DNA of 64,000 bases from Lentibacillus persicus (lineage in GTDB: Bacteria > Bacillota > Bacilli > Bacillales > Amphibacillaceae). The stretch lies in contig NZ_FOMR01000007.1 in assembly GCF_900112705.1 (NCBI RefSeq), forward strand, positions 62,001 through 126,000, read 5' to 3'. The notes beneath the pieces were generated by a model that saw nothing but the letters and a program-made list of their open reading frames with translations, was not told the DNA's origin and did no database searches. Positions 15,936 to 25,088 of this stretch are shown here, piece by piece (the stretch's first letter is position 1; each line of letters begins with the position of its first letter). Position numbers and translations under genes: made by a program.

Positions 15936-16271
15936 TCAGCCGGCGATAACGCCTTTAAAAATCAATCCTTGGCCAAGATCAATCACCTTAAGCATTTTAT
16001 TTCGCTTTTCGTAAATACTCCGGAATTGCACGCGTCCGCTTTCATCTTTCAATAAAATGATTCGTACCTCTGAATTATTAAGTACAACCTCCACCTGATA
16101 GTCATTCGAGTCGACCTGTTCATCTAATATGTCATTTTCGGGATACAACCCTGAAGAGACACGGTCGTTTGCGGTATGCGTCATAATTGGTGGTGTGGTC
16201 GCAATCTTTTCCGCTGTTGAGGCTGGTGCTAAATTTCTATTAACGGAATTTCTTTTAAACAGTGATTTCAT
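15936..16271 (-). CDS. Hypothetical protein, 111 residues
   Basis: The N-terminal 45 residues (MKSLFKRNSVNRNLAPAST and a threonine-rich stretch) look disordered. The second half (about 55-111) alternates hydrophobic and polar residues as in a small beta-sheet domain, with YQVEVVLNNSEVRIILLKDE and KVIDLGQGLIFKGVIAG. I do not recognise a family; a resemblance to FlaG-like proteins was considered but the conserved C-terminal pattern is missing. AAAGGGG precedes the ATG. No signal peptide or membrane span is seen. Confidence 0.6.
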   Translation of the reverse strand: MKSLFKRNSVNRNLAPASTAEKIATTPPIMTHTANDRVSSGLYPENDILDEQVDSNDYQVEVVLNNSEVRIILLKDESGRVQFRSIYEKRNKMLKVIDLGQGLIFKGVIAG

Positions 16272-16450
16272 TCTGATACCCCTTTCTTTATGTGGGTTAT
16301 AATTAGCATAACGATAGATTGTGATAAGGCGATTGGAAAGACATTAGAAATCACTGAGAAATTCGTGGAAATTTTACGGCAACTATGTAATACAATTGAT
16401 ACAATAGAGAAGTACTGCCTCGATTCAATCCTCCCGCTTATGCGCTTTAA

Positions 16451-17461
16451 TCACTTCTTCTTTTTGGCCAGTTCATCTCGATCCAAAGCCCTTGGCGGTT
16501 CTTCCATCCAGCCATTTTTAATCATAATATTCGCGCCGTCCTCCGCATATTTCAGAATTTCATTCAATAACCGATTATACATTACACCCAAATCTCTTCT
16601 TGGACTCATCGCCATGCTATTTCCGTAAAAACCAACACTAAGAGCAATTAATCCCGTGCTGTAATACATCATTAATTTGTCGGAAAATGTATATGTGGTG
16701 GAGTCTGTTACAGAATCTTCCATCCTTGTTGACGCAGGCAGATCATCCTCATGTAACACGGATCCGAAAATCTCACAATGTTTCTGGGCAATTTCTTTTC
16801 CTCTCACGAGATATTTGCGGACATCGTTATTAGTTGCGACTTGGCTAAAACCAATTAACGTGGCCGACCCCAGCGCATTCCGGAAATAATTCCCGTACAA
16901 ATTGTTAATTTCGGTACCTGTTAACGGTCTTCGCTCACCAAAATAACCGGTCAGAAAGCTTTGATTTTGCACAAAGTCATAGCTTTCCGGTGTCGGAAGC
17001 ATTGGGTATGCCTTATATAGAGCCTTCGTCTGTAAAATGTCATGAACCATTTTGATAAACGAAATCTGCTCCTGTAAACAATCAGAGAATAAGTCATAAA
17101 CATCTTCTCTGCCTGCCAGACCAAGACTTACACTATGCGCCTGAATAGCTACTTGTGCGCCCTGGTGAAGATAATAAAGCAAATACGAATCGGAAAATAG
17201 TCTCGGGGCATTCACATCGACATCTTCTTTTAACTTAAAGCTGTAGGGAATCGGATAATCTTCTTTATTAAAAATATCCTCTATTTTATTTATATGGGAC
17301 TGCGCCAACTCTAAACCATGCATGGCAGCCTGTTTAATCGCTTCATCTTCAGTTTGTGCCGTGAAGTACTCAAGTTGGCATATCAGCCCGGCATCATTCA
17401 TATAGGTTGTCCAAAGTTGTGTGATTTCTGCAGATGTTAGTGATTGATTAGCATTACTCAA
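16451..17461 (-). CDS. DUF3231 family protein
   Basis: A 336-residue protein made of two related halves of about 165 residues. Each begins with a QSLTSAEI/RPLTGTEI-type segment, has LWTTYMNDAG / LYGNYFRNALG, and ends with SDSYLLYYLHQG / SDKLMMYYSTGL. This duplication is the hallmark of DUF3231, a helical bundle family common in Bacillaceae and sometimes compared with ferritin-like folds. Function is unknown. The start is TTG at 17461 with AGGAGG nine bases upstream. A longer in-frame extension would overlap the uspA gene and was discarded. It lies downstream of uspA on the same strand with a terminator between. Confidence 0.78.
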   Translation of the reverse strand: MSNANQSLTSAEITQLWTTYMNDAGLICQLEYFTAQTEDEAIKQAAMHGLELAQSHINKIEDIFNKEDYPIPYSFKLKEDVDVNAPRLFSDSYLLYYLHQGAQVAIQAHSVSLGLAGREDVYDLFSDCLQEQISFIKMVHDILQTKALYKAYPMLPTPESYDFVQNQSFLTGYFGERRPLTGTEINNLYGNYFRNALGSATLIGFSQVATNNDVRKYLVRGKEIAQKHCEIFGSVLHEDDLPASTRMEDSVTDSTTYTFSDKLMMYYSTGLIALSVGFYGNSMAMSPRRDLGVMYNRLLNEILKYAEDGANIMIKNGWMEEPPRALDRDELAKKKK

Positions 17462-17529
17462 TTCCAGCCACCTCCTGACTTCAATACGCTTATATTTCTC
17501 CCGAACTTCGAATAATATGTAACGTATTT

Positions 17530-17566
17530 TAAAAAAAGCCGATCCATAATGGACCGACTTTTTCAT
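17530..17566 (-). terminator. Terminator after uspA
   Basis: AGTCGGTCCA and TGGATCGGCT pair with wobble positions around a two-base loop, followed by seven T on the minus strand, eight bases after the uspA stop codon. Confidence 0.75.
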
Positions 17567-17573
17567 ATCATAT

Positions 17574-18008
17574 TTATTTAATAACGAGCACCGGACAGCC
17601 TGCTTCCTGGACAATTCTGTTGCTGACGCTGCCAAGAAAGATTTTTTTAACGCCGCCAAGTCCTCTGCTTCCGACAATGATTAAATCAATATCGTGTTCC
17701 TCAGCGTATTCGCATAATTTTGTACCTTCATTACGATGGATTTCTTCTATAATGACATCCGTTTTAATTGTTACATCATCAGCTTCAAAGTCTTTTTTGA
17801 TTTCTTCCATCTCCGAGCGAATCTGCTCAGCGAGCTCCCACTGGATGTTTCTCGCAATTGCAATGTTTGTGGTTGGTCCTGCCTGTGACACGACCGATAC
17901 CACGTGTACTTCCGTTTCCGGGACACCGGCTGCCTGTAACCTTGCCTCCTGAAGCGCTTCTTTGCTTAAAGCCGACCCGTCATAAGCTACTAAAATTTTT
18001 CGTTTCAT
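17574..18008 (-). CDS. Universal stress protein (UspA family)
   Basis: A 144-residue single-domain Usp protein. It starts KRKILVAYDGSALSKEAL and ends with the ATP-binding loop GSRGLGGVKKIFLGS plus VSNRIVQEAGCPVLVIK, so it is of the ATP-binding subclass. Such proteins are cytosolic dimers induced by stress or growth arrest. AAAGGGGCGTGCAGGT precedes the ATG. It is monocistronic with its own terminator. The divergent gene to the right encodes a GltS-like carrier. Confidence 0.87.
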   Translation of the reverse strand: MKRKILVAYDGSALSKEALQEARLQAAGVPETEVHVVSVVSQAGPTTNIAIARNIQWELAEQIRSEMEEIKKDFEADDVTIKTDVIIEEIHRNEGTKLCEYAEEHDIDLIIVGSRGLGGVKKIFLGSVSNRIVQEAGCPVLVIK

Positions 18009-18245
18009 ACCTGCACGCCCCTTTCTCAGATTTAAGGAAACAGTAACCTTTTCCCTATTTATATTATAACATCGATTTGTAGTAGATCCTGCATAATTTT
18101 CAAACTTTTTGTGAAATCACAACGTTATCAACAAAAATGATATAATATTTGTTTGAAAGTAATTTTCATATAGTACGGTTTAGCGATTTAAGCAACGGGG
18201 AAAAGAATAGGAATTGATTTTATCTAACAGAAAGGAGCCTGAAAC

Positions 18246-19649
18246 ATGACACCCAATCAAATAGGATTTGCACTATTATATCTGGGATTATTTTTACTAA
18301 TTGGTAAATGGATCAGAGTCCGTGTCAAGTGGATGCAAAATTTATTTCTGCCTTCTGCTGTTATAGGTGGTTTCCTCGCACTGCTTCTGGGACCGCAAGT
18401 ACTAGGCAATATTATGCAGAATTTCACAGGTGAGGACTCTTTTTGGGCGACAGGCCTTCTATCCCAGACAATTCTTGATGTATGGACGCCACTGGCGGGC
18501 TTAATGATTAATGTCGTCTTCGCTTCATTATTTCTGGGAACCATACTCCCCAATTTAAAAAAGATTTGGAACATCGGTGGACCACAGCTTGCCTTTGGCT
18601 GGACGCTCGGCTGGGGACAATATGTTTTTGGTTTGCTGCTGGCTATTCTGGTTTTAGTACCGTTTTATGACATGCCGCCATTTATTGGGACACTCATTGA
18701 AATAGGATTTGAAGGCGGACATGGAACAGCTGCCGGTCTTCAAGGTACATTTGAAGATCTCGGATTTACTGAAGCCTATGATTTGGCGATCGGATTAGCA
18801 ACCGTCGGCATTCTGTCCGGTGTCATTATTGGAATTATAGCGATTAACTGGGGTGTGCGACGAGGTAAAACCAAGGTCATCTCAAATGTGCAAGATGCAC
18901 CTGCTTTGAGAAAAGCCGGCATCATTGAATTTGAAGATCGTGATGCCGCAGCAAAAATGACAGTCAGACCCGAATCGATTGAACCGCTTTCCTTACATTT
19001 TGCGATGATTGGACTTGCAATTCTGGTTGGTTATGCGCTGCTCCAAGGCATTACTTGGCTGGAAGGTGTATTGTTCGGTTCCGAATTCATGACCTATGTA
19101 CCGCTCTTTCCATTAGCGATGGTCGGTGGTATTCTGGTACAGATTACCGCAATGAAATTTGATAAGGTAAATATATTAGACAGACAGATGGTCATGCGCA
19201 TTCAGGGATTTGCACTTGATATTCTTATACTGTCGGCAATTGCGACCGTTTCACTAGACGTCATCGGCGAATATATTGTCCCATTCCTGTTGCTGGCAAC
19301 CGTCGGGATTTTATGGAACGGTTTTGGACTCTTTTACCTGGCACCGCGCATGATTCCATCCTACTGGCTTGAACGCGGCATCGGCGACTTTGGCCAGTCA
19401 ATGGGTATAACGGCTACAGGACTTTTGTTAATGCGTGTTGCCGACCCGGAAATGAAATCACCTGCATATGAAGGTTTTGGCTATAAACAACTTATCTTTG
19501 AACCGTTCCTTGGCGGGGGACTCGTTACAGCGTTATCAGCACCGTTGGTTGTCCAGCTTGGCCCAATACCTTTTCTCATCCTGGCAGCAGTAATGCTTGT
19601 CCTCGGGCTGGCATTTGGATTGTTTTATTTCGGGAAAATGAAGTCCTAA
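18246..19649 (+). CDS. Sodium/glutamate symporter family protein (GltS-like)
   Basis: A 467-residue membrane protein with two inverted halves, each with five to six predicted spans. Motifs characteristic of GltS include FLPSAVIGGFLAL in the first half and the glycine-rich FEGGHGTAAGLQGTFEDLG loop, echoed by GDFGQSMGITATGLLLMR in the second half; these loops form the substrate/Na+ site. It probably imports glutamate or a related dicarboxylate, useful as an osmolyte in a halophile. AAAGGAG is eight bases before the ATG. A tandem-repeat array and a bidirectional terminator follow the gene. Confidence 0.82.
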   Translation: MTPNQIGFALLYLGLFLLIGKWIRVRVKWMQNLFLPSAVIGGFLALLLGPQVLGNIMQNFTGEDSFWATGLLSQTILDVWTPLAGLMINVVFASLFLGTILPNLKKIWNIGGPQLAFGWTLGWGQYVFGLLLAILVLVPFYDMPPFIGTLIEIGFEGGHGTAAGLQGTFEDLGFTEAYDLAIGLATVGILSGVIIGIIAINWGVRRGKTKVISNVQDAPALRKAGIIEFEDRDAAAKMTVRPESIEPLSLHFAMIGLAILVGYALLQGITWLEGVLFGSEFMTYVPLFPLAMVGGILVQITAMKFDKVNILDRQMVMRIQGFALDILILSAIATVSLDVIGEYIVPFLLLATVGILWNGFGLFYLAPRMIPSYWLERGIGDFGQSMGITATGLLLMRVADPEMKSPAYEGFGYKQLIFEPFLGGGLVTALSAPLVVQLGPIPFLILAAVMLVLGLAFGLFYFGKMKS

Positions 19650-19680
19650 TCAATGAGTTGACTGGATCGAGATGAGTAAG

Positions 19681-19892
19681 TATCAACACATGACTGGAGT
19701 TATCGACAGAAGAATGAATATATCGACACATGAGCTAAGTTATCGACAGAAGAATGAATTTATCAACACATGAGCGAAGATATCGACAGAAGAATGAGTA
19801 TATCAACACATGAGCGAAGATATCGACAGAAGAATGAGTATATCAACACATGAGCGAAGATATCGACAGAAGAATGAGTATATCAACACATG
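19681..19892. repeat. Tandem array of 20-bp units in two alternating types
   Basis: Eleven units of exactly 20 bases alternate between TATCAACACATGAGCGAAGA and TATCGACAGAAGAATGAGTA, giving a 40-bp higher-order repeat. The last three pairs are identical, whereas the first copies have diverged. The array fills the gap between the converging gltS-like and BCCT genes and shows no ribosome site or plausible reading frame. Confidence 0.9.
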
Positions 19893-19919
19893 CTCCGGCA
19901 AAGCACATTTCTAAATAAA

Positions 19920-19958
19920 ACGCATGGCACTTTCCGTTCAGTGCCATGCGCTTTATTT
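19920..19958. terminator. Bidirectional terminator
   Basis: GCATGGCACT and AGTGCCATGC form a perfect 10-bp stem with an eight-base loop, flanked by A-rich and T-rich runs, between two converging genes. Confidence 0.82.
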
Positions 19959-19970
19959 TTCGTTTAGTTT

Positions 19971-21602
19971 CTATTTTCTCAGCTGCTTGCCAAGTTCAAT
20001 ATTCTTTCTGATTTCTCTTCCTTGTTCACGTCCTTTATTTTCTTGCTTATCAGGCCGAATGTTGTAATAGAACGCTTCATCCTGATCAATCATTTTCTTG
20101 GCAGCATAAATCGTTAAGAACTGAATGATGATGATTGGAATACCCATTAAACCTGAAAGAACTTCAAGTGGCGGCAGTCCGCCGATTCGCATCATCAACA
20201 GTGCCAGCACCGTAATAATTGCTGCAACGAGTATTCTCAATGTTCTTGAAGGCTCTGCCTGACTCATGTTCTCCGTTCCCGTATAAGACGCGATGGTGTA
20301 CGTTGTGGAATCCAACGTTGTGGTCAGGAAAACTGTTGCAATGATAATAAATATAATTAACACAAGCGACGAAAACGGCAATGAATTTAAAATCGCAGGT
20401 ATCGCCGCCATCGCATCTTCCCTCACAATATCCAGTACAGGCACGTCACCCGACAAGTAACGATCGGCTCCCAAGCCGCCTAATATGCCTGTAGCAATCC
20501 ACGACAGAAAAGTCGGCGCCAATAAATACGTTAAAATCATTTCCTTGATAGTTCTGCCACGCGATATTTTAGCGGCAAAGACACTGTGAAGCATCGCCCA
20601 CGTCGCACTGTATGCGAACCAGAACACCGTGTTGCTGACGATGTACGTTGACCCGTCCGGATTCATCGAGTCTGTGTTGATTGAAAAACTCAAGTAATTT
20701 TTAAGCAAATGACCAATACTGTCAGTGAAAAAGTTAAAGATGAAAATGCCCGGACCGACAACGACAACAAACAGACCAAATAGTGCCGCTAAATACATGT
20801 TAAATGTACTTAACCGCTTGATCCCTTTTTCAATTCCCAGATACGCACTTACCGAGAACAGCAGCACCCATACGATTGTTACGATTAATGTCAGGGTAAA
20901 GTTCAGCTCAACCCCAAGTAATTCCGCTACGTTGTACGTAACAATCGGTGCGCCGAGACCTAATGTAACCGCTGCACCTGAAAGTATACTGACGAGAAAG
21001 ATAATATCGAGAATTTTTCCCCCAATCCCGTCCGTGAACTTATCACCGAAAATAACACGGCAAACTTCCGATATCCGCATAAACGGCCGTTTGCGAACGT
21101 GCAGCACATACGCCATAGCCGGGGCCGCCATAACGAAAATCGCAAACACCTGAAAACTCCACATAAACATACTGTAGGCATTTCCCCATAACAACGCCTG
21201 GTTTGAACCTTCTTCAACGCCGAATGGCGGCTGTATAGCCACGTTTGCCCACTCTGTCATACCCGTACGCATGATTGTTGAACCGAGCCCCATTGCAATT
21301 AAAATGGAAGCATATTCAAATAAATTAAAACGCGGTTTTTCATTTGGGTCACCCAGTACAACATTACCGTACTTGGAAAATGACAAATACAACCCTGCCG
21401 CGACAAGTATAATCGCGTACCAAATATAGCCCCAGGTGAACATATCCACAATCTTATCGAAAATACTATTAAGTAATTCCAAAGATTGATCTTCATACAT
21501 GGCAAAAGGAATACAGATTAAAATAACAATAATTAAAGATGGGGCAAAAATTCGATGGTCAATTAACCTGCTGCCGAGTCCCTTACTGCTATTCCCTTTC
21601 AT
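19971..21602 (-). CDS. BCCT-family transporter with altered substrate-site aromatics
   Basis: A 543-residue protein with 12 predicted spans and the BCCT hallmark AKISRGRTIKEMI after span 8. Family members import betaine, choline, carnitine or ectoine, usually with Na+. The span-8 aromatic box, normally with two adjacent Trp, reads TVFWFAYSATWAMLHSVF here, so the tandem tryptophans are replaced. The span-3 motif is GLGSTIMRTGMTEW (about 105-118) instead of one ending in YG/WG..EP. The compound carried is therefore uncertain. A charged tail (EQGREIRKNIELGKQ) follows the last span. TTGGAGG lies before the ATG. Confidence 0.82.
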   Translation of the reverse strand: MKGNSSKGLGSRLIDHRIFAPSLIIVILICIPFAMYEDQSLELLNSIFDKIVDMFTWGYIWYAIILVAAGLYLSFSKYGNVVLGDPNEKPRFNLFEYASILIAMGLGSTIMRTGMTEWANVAIQPPFGVEEGSNQALLWGNAYSMFMWSFQVFAIFVMAAPAMAYVLHVRKRPFMRISEVCRVIFGDKFTDGIGGKILDIIFLVSILSGAAVTLGLGAPIVTYNVAELLGVELNFTLTLIVTIVWVLLFSVSAYLGIEKGIKRLSTFNMYLAALFGLFVVVVGPGIFIFNFFTDSIGHLLKNYLSFSINTDSMNPDGSTYIVSNTVFWFAYSATWAMLHSVFAAKISRGRTIKEMILTYLLAPTFLSWIATGILGGLGADRYLSGDVPVLDIVREDAMAAIPAILNSLPFSSLVLIIFIIIATVFLTTTLDSTTYTIASYTGTENMSQAEPSRTLRILVAAIITVLALLMMRIGGLPPLEVLSGLMGIPIIIIQFLTIYAAKKMIDQDEAFYYNIRPDKQENKGREQGREIRKNIELGKQLRK

Positions 21603-21757
21603 CCTGATACCTCCAATTTCTGAATATAAGCGTCCAGGTCAGATTTTCCCTCATTTTCTAAATTCAAACCAATGAATCAGACGCTGGCCCTGCTAATTTA
21701 AATACAGCTAAATATATTGTACCTATTACCACGCAATTTAATTAATCAAACGTACCA

Positions 21758-21786
21758 GGGACAGAGGGACGGGATCGTTGTCCCCC
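21758..21786. repeat. Short GGGAC/GTCCC inverted repeat
   Basis: GGGACAGAGGGACGGGATCG followed by TTGTCCC forms a short hairpin of a type scattered in many Firmicute genomes. It lies in the divergent region between the BCCT and SDR genes. No transposase is near. Confidence 0.4.
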
Positions 21787-21878
21787 CAATTTTTTCCTCC
21801 CAAAAACACCTCGGTTGATAGAGTTGATTGGCGTCTCACATACGAATTGATAGAATGACACTAATGAGAGGTGAGAAA

Positions 21879-22745
21879 ATGGCTCTTCCAACAAAAAACA
21901 AATCTGTCGTGCTGATCACCGGTGCTTCAAGCGGCTTCGGTCTGCTGATGAGTCTCGCTTTTGCAGAAGCCGGGTATTTCGTCATCGCATCGATGCGCCA
22001 TTTAACAAAGAAAGAATTTGTGTTGAAGCCTGCTAGGGACAAAGGGGTTGAAAAAAATATCAGCTGCATGAAATTGGATATAACCCATCAGGAAGAAATC
22101 GATTCAGTGGTTCCTGAAATTATTGAATGCTACGGTGGGGTTGATATACTGATCAACAATGCCGGATATGCTGCCGGGGGATTTGTTGAGGAGGTTCCGC
22201 TGGAAGATTGGCGCGGACAATTTGAAACGAACGTATTTGGATTAATAGCCCTTACCAAAGCTATCCTGCCTCATATGCGAAGGAAAAAGCACGGCACAAT
22301 TATCAATCTTTCAAGTGTCAGCGGAAAAATGGCTCTGCCGGGACTTGCACCCTATGCGTCTTCCAAGTTTGCTGTTGAAGGGTTCAGTGAAGCGTTGAGG
22401 CTGGAGATGCTTCCTTACGGTGTCCATGTCGTATTGATTGAACCGGGCTCCTACCAAACAGATATTTGGTCAAAAGGAATGAATGAATTAAATGTTCGCC
22501 CCGACTCCCCATATAACGCGGATACCCAAACGTTAATGAAAATGGTCAGCCGTATCGCACAAACCGCCGACAACCCGGAGGAAGTAGCACAATTGGCGGT
22601 AAAACTTGCCCAGATGGACGAGCCAGACCTTCGCTATCCAGTCGGTCGTCGTACTAAAAATGCAATACGGCTTAAGAGTCTGCTGCCTTGGAAATGGTTT
22701 GAGCGGGCAACCTTAAAAAAGGTTGGTTTTCGAAATAAAACCTAG
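21879..22745 (+). CDS. Classical SDR oxidoreductase
   Basis: A 288-residue short-chain dehydrogenase. Cofactor motif TGASSGFG, then NNAGYAAGG, catalytic serine in LSSVSGKMA, and the YASSK catalytic tyrosine/lysine (APYASSKFAVEGFSE) are all present. The C-terminal part has IEPGSYQTDIW. The basic residue pattern after strand 2 (ASMRHLTKK) suggests NADP(H). It resembles Bacillus YusZ/YhxD-type oxidoreductases acting on unknown carbonyl compounds. GAGAGGTGAG precedes the ATG at 21879. Earlier in-frame starts lack a ribosome site. Confidence 0.85.
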   Translation: MALPTKNKSVVLITGASSGFGLLMSLAFAEAGYFVIASMRHLTKKEFVLKPARDKGVEKNISCMKLDITHQEEIDSVVPEIIECYGGVDILINNAGYAAGGFVEEVPLEDWRGQFETNVFGLIALTKAILPHMRRKKHGTIINLSSVSGKMALPGLAPYASSKFAVEGFSEALRLEMLPYGVHVVLIEPGSYQTDIWSKGMNELNVRPDSPYNADTQTLMKMVSRIAQTADNPEEVAQLAVKLAQMDEPDLRYPVGRRTKNAIRLKSLLPWKWFERATLKKVGFRNKT

Positions 22746-22750
22746 TTTTG

Positions 22751-23947
22751 TCAAAGCGTTATAAGCTGCAAAATATAACCGCCTGCTACACCTATAAGCA
22801 CAATGAGCCACGCCGGCACTTTCCAAATATTTAAAAGCGCAAACAGAATGACAGCAAGTGCAAAATCGGTTGTGCCGGTGATCGAACTGCTGATAACCGG
22901 ATCATAGAACGCCGCCAGCAATATTCCGACCACACTTGCGTTCACACCCATCAGCACCCCTTGAAACGATGCACGTTTACGTAACTCACTCAGAAACGGC
23001 AAAGCTGCGATAATAAGTAAAAATGACGGGAGGAAAATCCCAATTGTTGCAACGATTGCTCCGACAACACCTTCCATCATCGTTCCGAGATAACTGGAGA
23101 ATGTAAACAACGGTCCCGGGACAGCTTGGGCCATCCCGTAGCCTGCCAGGAATTCATTTGCTGACAACAAACCATTTGGAACGACTTCCCGCTCAAGCAT
23201 CGGCAATACGACATGCCCGCCGCCAAATACAAGCGATCCAACCCTGAAAAAGATATCGAAAATATTAACAAGCGGGTTATTCGAAGCGCTGTTTAACAAC
23301 GGCATTATAATAAGCAAACTAATCAAGATACCTAACGATGTGATGCCGAACTTTTTTGAAATATTAATTGAAAACGGCTGAACGTTTGACTCGGCTTTAT
23401 CTTTAAAAAAGACGAACCCCAGCAGGCCAGCCGCCGCAATAATTAAAATTTGCATCCAGGCAGTCGGATACAACAACATGACAATAGCGGCCGTCACAGC
23501 TATTGCCAGCCGCGATTTATCGGGCGTCAGCTTTTTACCTAAGCCAATCAGCGCGTGCAGGACGACGGCTGCCGCCACAATTTTCAAGCTATGTATGAAT
23601 TCCGCGTCAGCCAGTGCAAATGTTTGATACATCATCGCAAATACCACCAGCACGATGACCGATGGCACGGTAAATCCAAACCACGAAATGAGACCGCCCA
23701 AGAGACCCCCACGCATCATTCCAATTGATATGCCGACCTGGCTGCTGGCAGGACCAGGAAGAAATTGACACAAAGCAATAATATCGGCATACGTCTTGTC
23801 ATCGAGCCATTTTCGACGGTCGATGTATTCATCTTTAAAATAAGCCAGATGTGCAACCGGGCCGCCGAATGACGTCAGGCCTAATTTAGTTGATGTCAAT
23901 AAAATTTCGGTAAGTGTTCTGAATTTACTTTGACGATTATCTGTCAC
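22751..23947 (-). CDS. chrA: Chromate transporter, ChrA family (long form)
   Basis: A 398-residue member of the CHR family with two homologous halves. The first has GLTSFGGPVAHLAYF and FLPGPASSQVGI; the second has FGGGHVVLPMLEREVV and AQAVPGPLFTFSSYLG. These FGGP/PGP motifs are diagnostic. ChrA proteins expel chromate, probably with protons or sulphate. The start is GTG at 23947 with GGAGG seven bases upstream. A PadR-type regulator gene ends 31 bases before it on the same strand, so the two form an operon that is probably autoregulated. Confidence 0.85.
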   Translation of the reverse strand: MTDNRQSKFRTLTEILLTSTKLGLTSFGGPVAHLAYFKDEYIDRRKWLDDKTYADIIALCQFLPGPASSQVGISIGMMRGGLLGGLISWFGFTVPSVIVLVVFAMMYQTFALADAEFIHSLKIVAAAVVLHALIGLGKKLTPDKSRLAIAVTAAIVMLLYPTAWMQILIIAAAGLLGFVFFKDKAESNVQPFSINISKKFGITSLGILISLLIIMPLLNSASNNPLVNIFDIFFRVGSLVFGGGHVVLPMLEREVVPNGLLSANEFLAGYGMAQAVPGPLFTFSSYLGTMMEGVVGAIVATIGIFLPSFLLIIAALPFLSELRKRASFQGVLMGVNASVVGILLAAFYDPVISSSITGTTDFALAVILFALLNIWKVPAWLIVLIGVAGGYILQLITL

Positions 23948-23978
23948 AACGTATCCTCCTCTCCTATCAAAAGCAGTT

Positions 23979-24284
23979 TCACTTGATCTCTTTAAACAGT
24001 TCATAAGCTTTGGCTCGTGCTTCGTTCAACACTTCATCACCCTTGTCTGTTATGCGGTAATATTTTCTTACCTTGCCACTGACATTCACGTCTTTTCTCG
24101 CGAGCAGTTCATCTTCCTGCATACCATGCAGTATTGGGTAAAGCGTTCCGGCACTTATTTCGTATCCGTGACTGCGCAGTTCATCAAGCATCCACGATCC
24201 ATAAATCGGCTCTTCTTTGGCATGGTGAAGAATGTGAATATGGATAAATCCCAGAAAAAGTTTCCGTAATACTTTATTATCCAC
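23979..24284 (-). CDS. PadR-family transcriptional regulator
   Basis: A 101-residue winged-helix repressor of the PadR subfamily. The DNA-reading helix lies in GYEISAGTLYPILHGMQED, and the wing in KVRKYYRITDKGDEVL. The start is GTG with AGGAGGGGG upstream. A perfect 9-bp inverted repeat overlaps its own promoter start site. As the first gene of an operon with chrA it probably represses both and responds to chromate or oxidative stress; the ligand is inferred only from context. Confidence 0.85.
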   Translation of the reverse strand: MDNKVLRKLFLGFIHIHILHHAKEEPIYGSWMLDELRSHGYEISAGTLYPILHGMQEDELLARKDVNVSGKVRKYYRITDKGDEVLNEARAKAYELFKEIK

Positions 24285-24308
24285 TAGCCCCCTCCTTCAT
24301 AATCGGAA

Positions 24309-24333
24309 TTCAATATCGGAATTCGATATTGAA
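24309..24333. promoter_or_regulatory. Palindromic operator for the PadR regulator
   Basis: TTCAATATC and GATATTGAA are perfect inverted repeats around a 7-base spacer, located three bases downstream of the -10 box and covering the expected transcription start of the padR-chrA operon. Confidence 0.7.
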
Positions 24334-24336
24334 TTT

Positions 24337-24365
24337 ATCTTAAATGATTTTAATTATTAATACAA
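24337..24365 (-). promoter_or_regulatory. Sigma-A promoter of padR-chrA
   Basis: TTGTAT (24360-24365) and TAAGAT (24337-24342) with a 17-base spacer, just upstream of the palindrome. Confidence 0.65.
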
Positions 24366-24447
24366 GTTAAATGTATGTAAATTGCTCGGGTACACATTTT
24401 GGTCCATTCGCATACACTGGGCATAAAACCAGAAGAAGGTGAAGCAA

Positions 24448-25068
24448 ATGCCGAAACCAATGCCCGTTTGTATTGTGCCGAATCAGATTACCGGCGGACC
24501 GGGGAAAAATGTAGTCTACCCACGGGCTTACGCGATGCCTGATGAAGGAATGGAGCAGTTTATCAACCAGCAAATTGTTTTTGAAACACAGCAGCTGATT
24601 GATCAACAATCAGGCGAAATGCCATCCCCTCTCATCGAAATGGATGGGTCTTTTGAAATTAAAAACAATCAGCGTGACGTTCTAAGCCTGTCACTATCAA
24701 ACTATGCTTATCACTACCAGGCGGCTCATGGCATGACTTACATTCAATCGTTAACATTTGATCTTGAAAAACGAAAGCGATGTAACCTGAGTGATTTATT
24801 CAAGGCAGGAAGCAATTATGCAGAACGGCTGACAGAACTCGTTAATGCACAAATTAAGCGGCGGGATATTCAGACTTTCGAGGAGAGCGTTGAAGTACAG
24901 CCTGAGCAGGATTTTTACATTGCTGACAAAACGCTCGTCATCTATTTTCAGCTATACGCCATAACACCATACGTGTTCGGTTTTCCAATGTTCCCCATCT
25001 CCGTTTATGACATTCAGGATATTATCGATGAGGAGGGACCGCTCGGCCGTATGGCGGTTAATAACTGA
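24448..25068 (+). CDS. DUF3298/DUF4163-domain protein
   Basis: A 206-residue protein of the PdaC/RsiV-like fold. An N-terminal part (about 25-110, YPRAYAMPDEGMEQFINQQI) matches DUF4163, and a C-terminal DUF3298 part reads FTFDLEKRKRCNLSDLFKAG-like and LVIYFQLYAITPYVFGFPMF. Unlike RsiV or PdaC it has no signal peptide or membrane span. It begins directly with MPKPMPVCIVPNQITGGPG, so it seems cytosolic; that is odd for the family. Similar stand-alone proteins occur in Bacillaceae. GAAGGTG lies before the ATG at 24448. A tandem-repeat array follows the stop codon. Confidence 0.72.
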   Translation: MPKPMPVCIVPNQITGGPGKNVVYPRAYAMPDEGMEQFINQQIVFETQQLIDQQSGEMPSPLIEMDGSFEIKNNQRDVLSLSLSNYAYHYQAAHGMTYIQSLTFDLEKRKRCNLSDLFKAGSNYAERLTELVNAQIKRRDIQTFEESVEVQPEQDFYIADKTLVIYFQLYAITPYVFGFPMFPISVYDIQDIIDEEGPLGRMAVNN

Positions 25069-25088
25069 CATTAAGAATAATGGAAATT

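Noticed and set aside
17462-17677. 72-codon N-terminal extension of the DUF3231 gene
   Set aside because: It would overlap the uspA coding region and the terminator between them, and a clear AGGAGG supports TTG at 17461.
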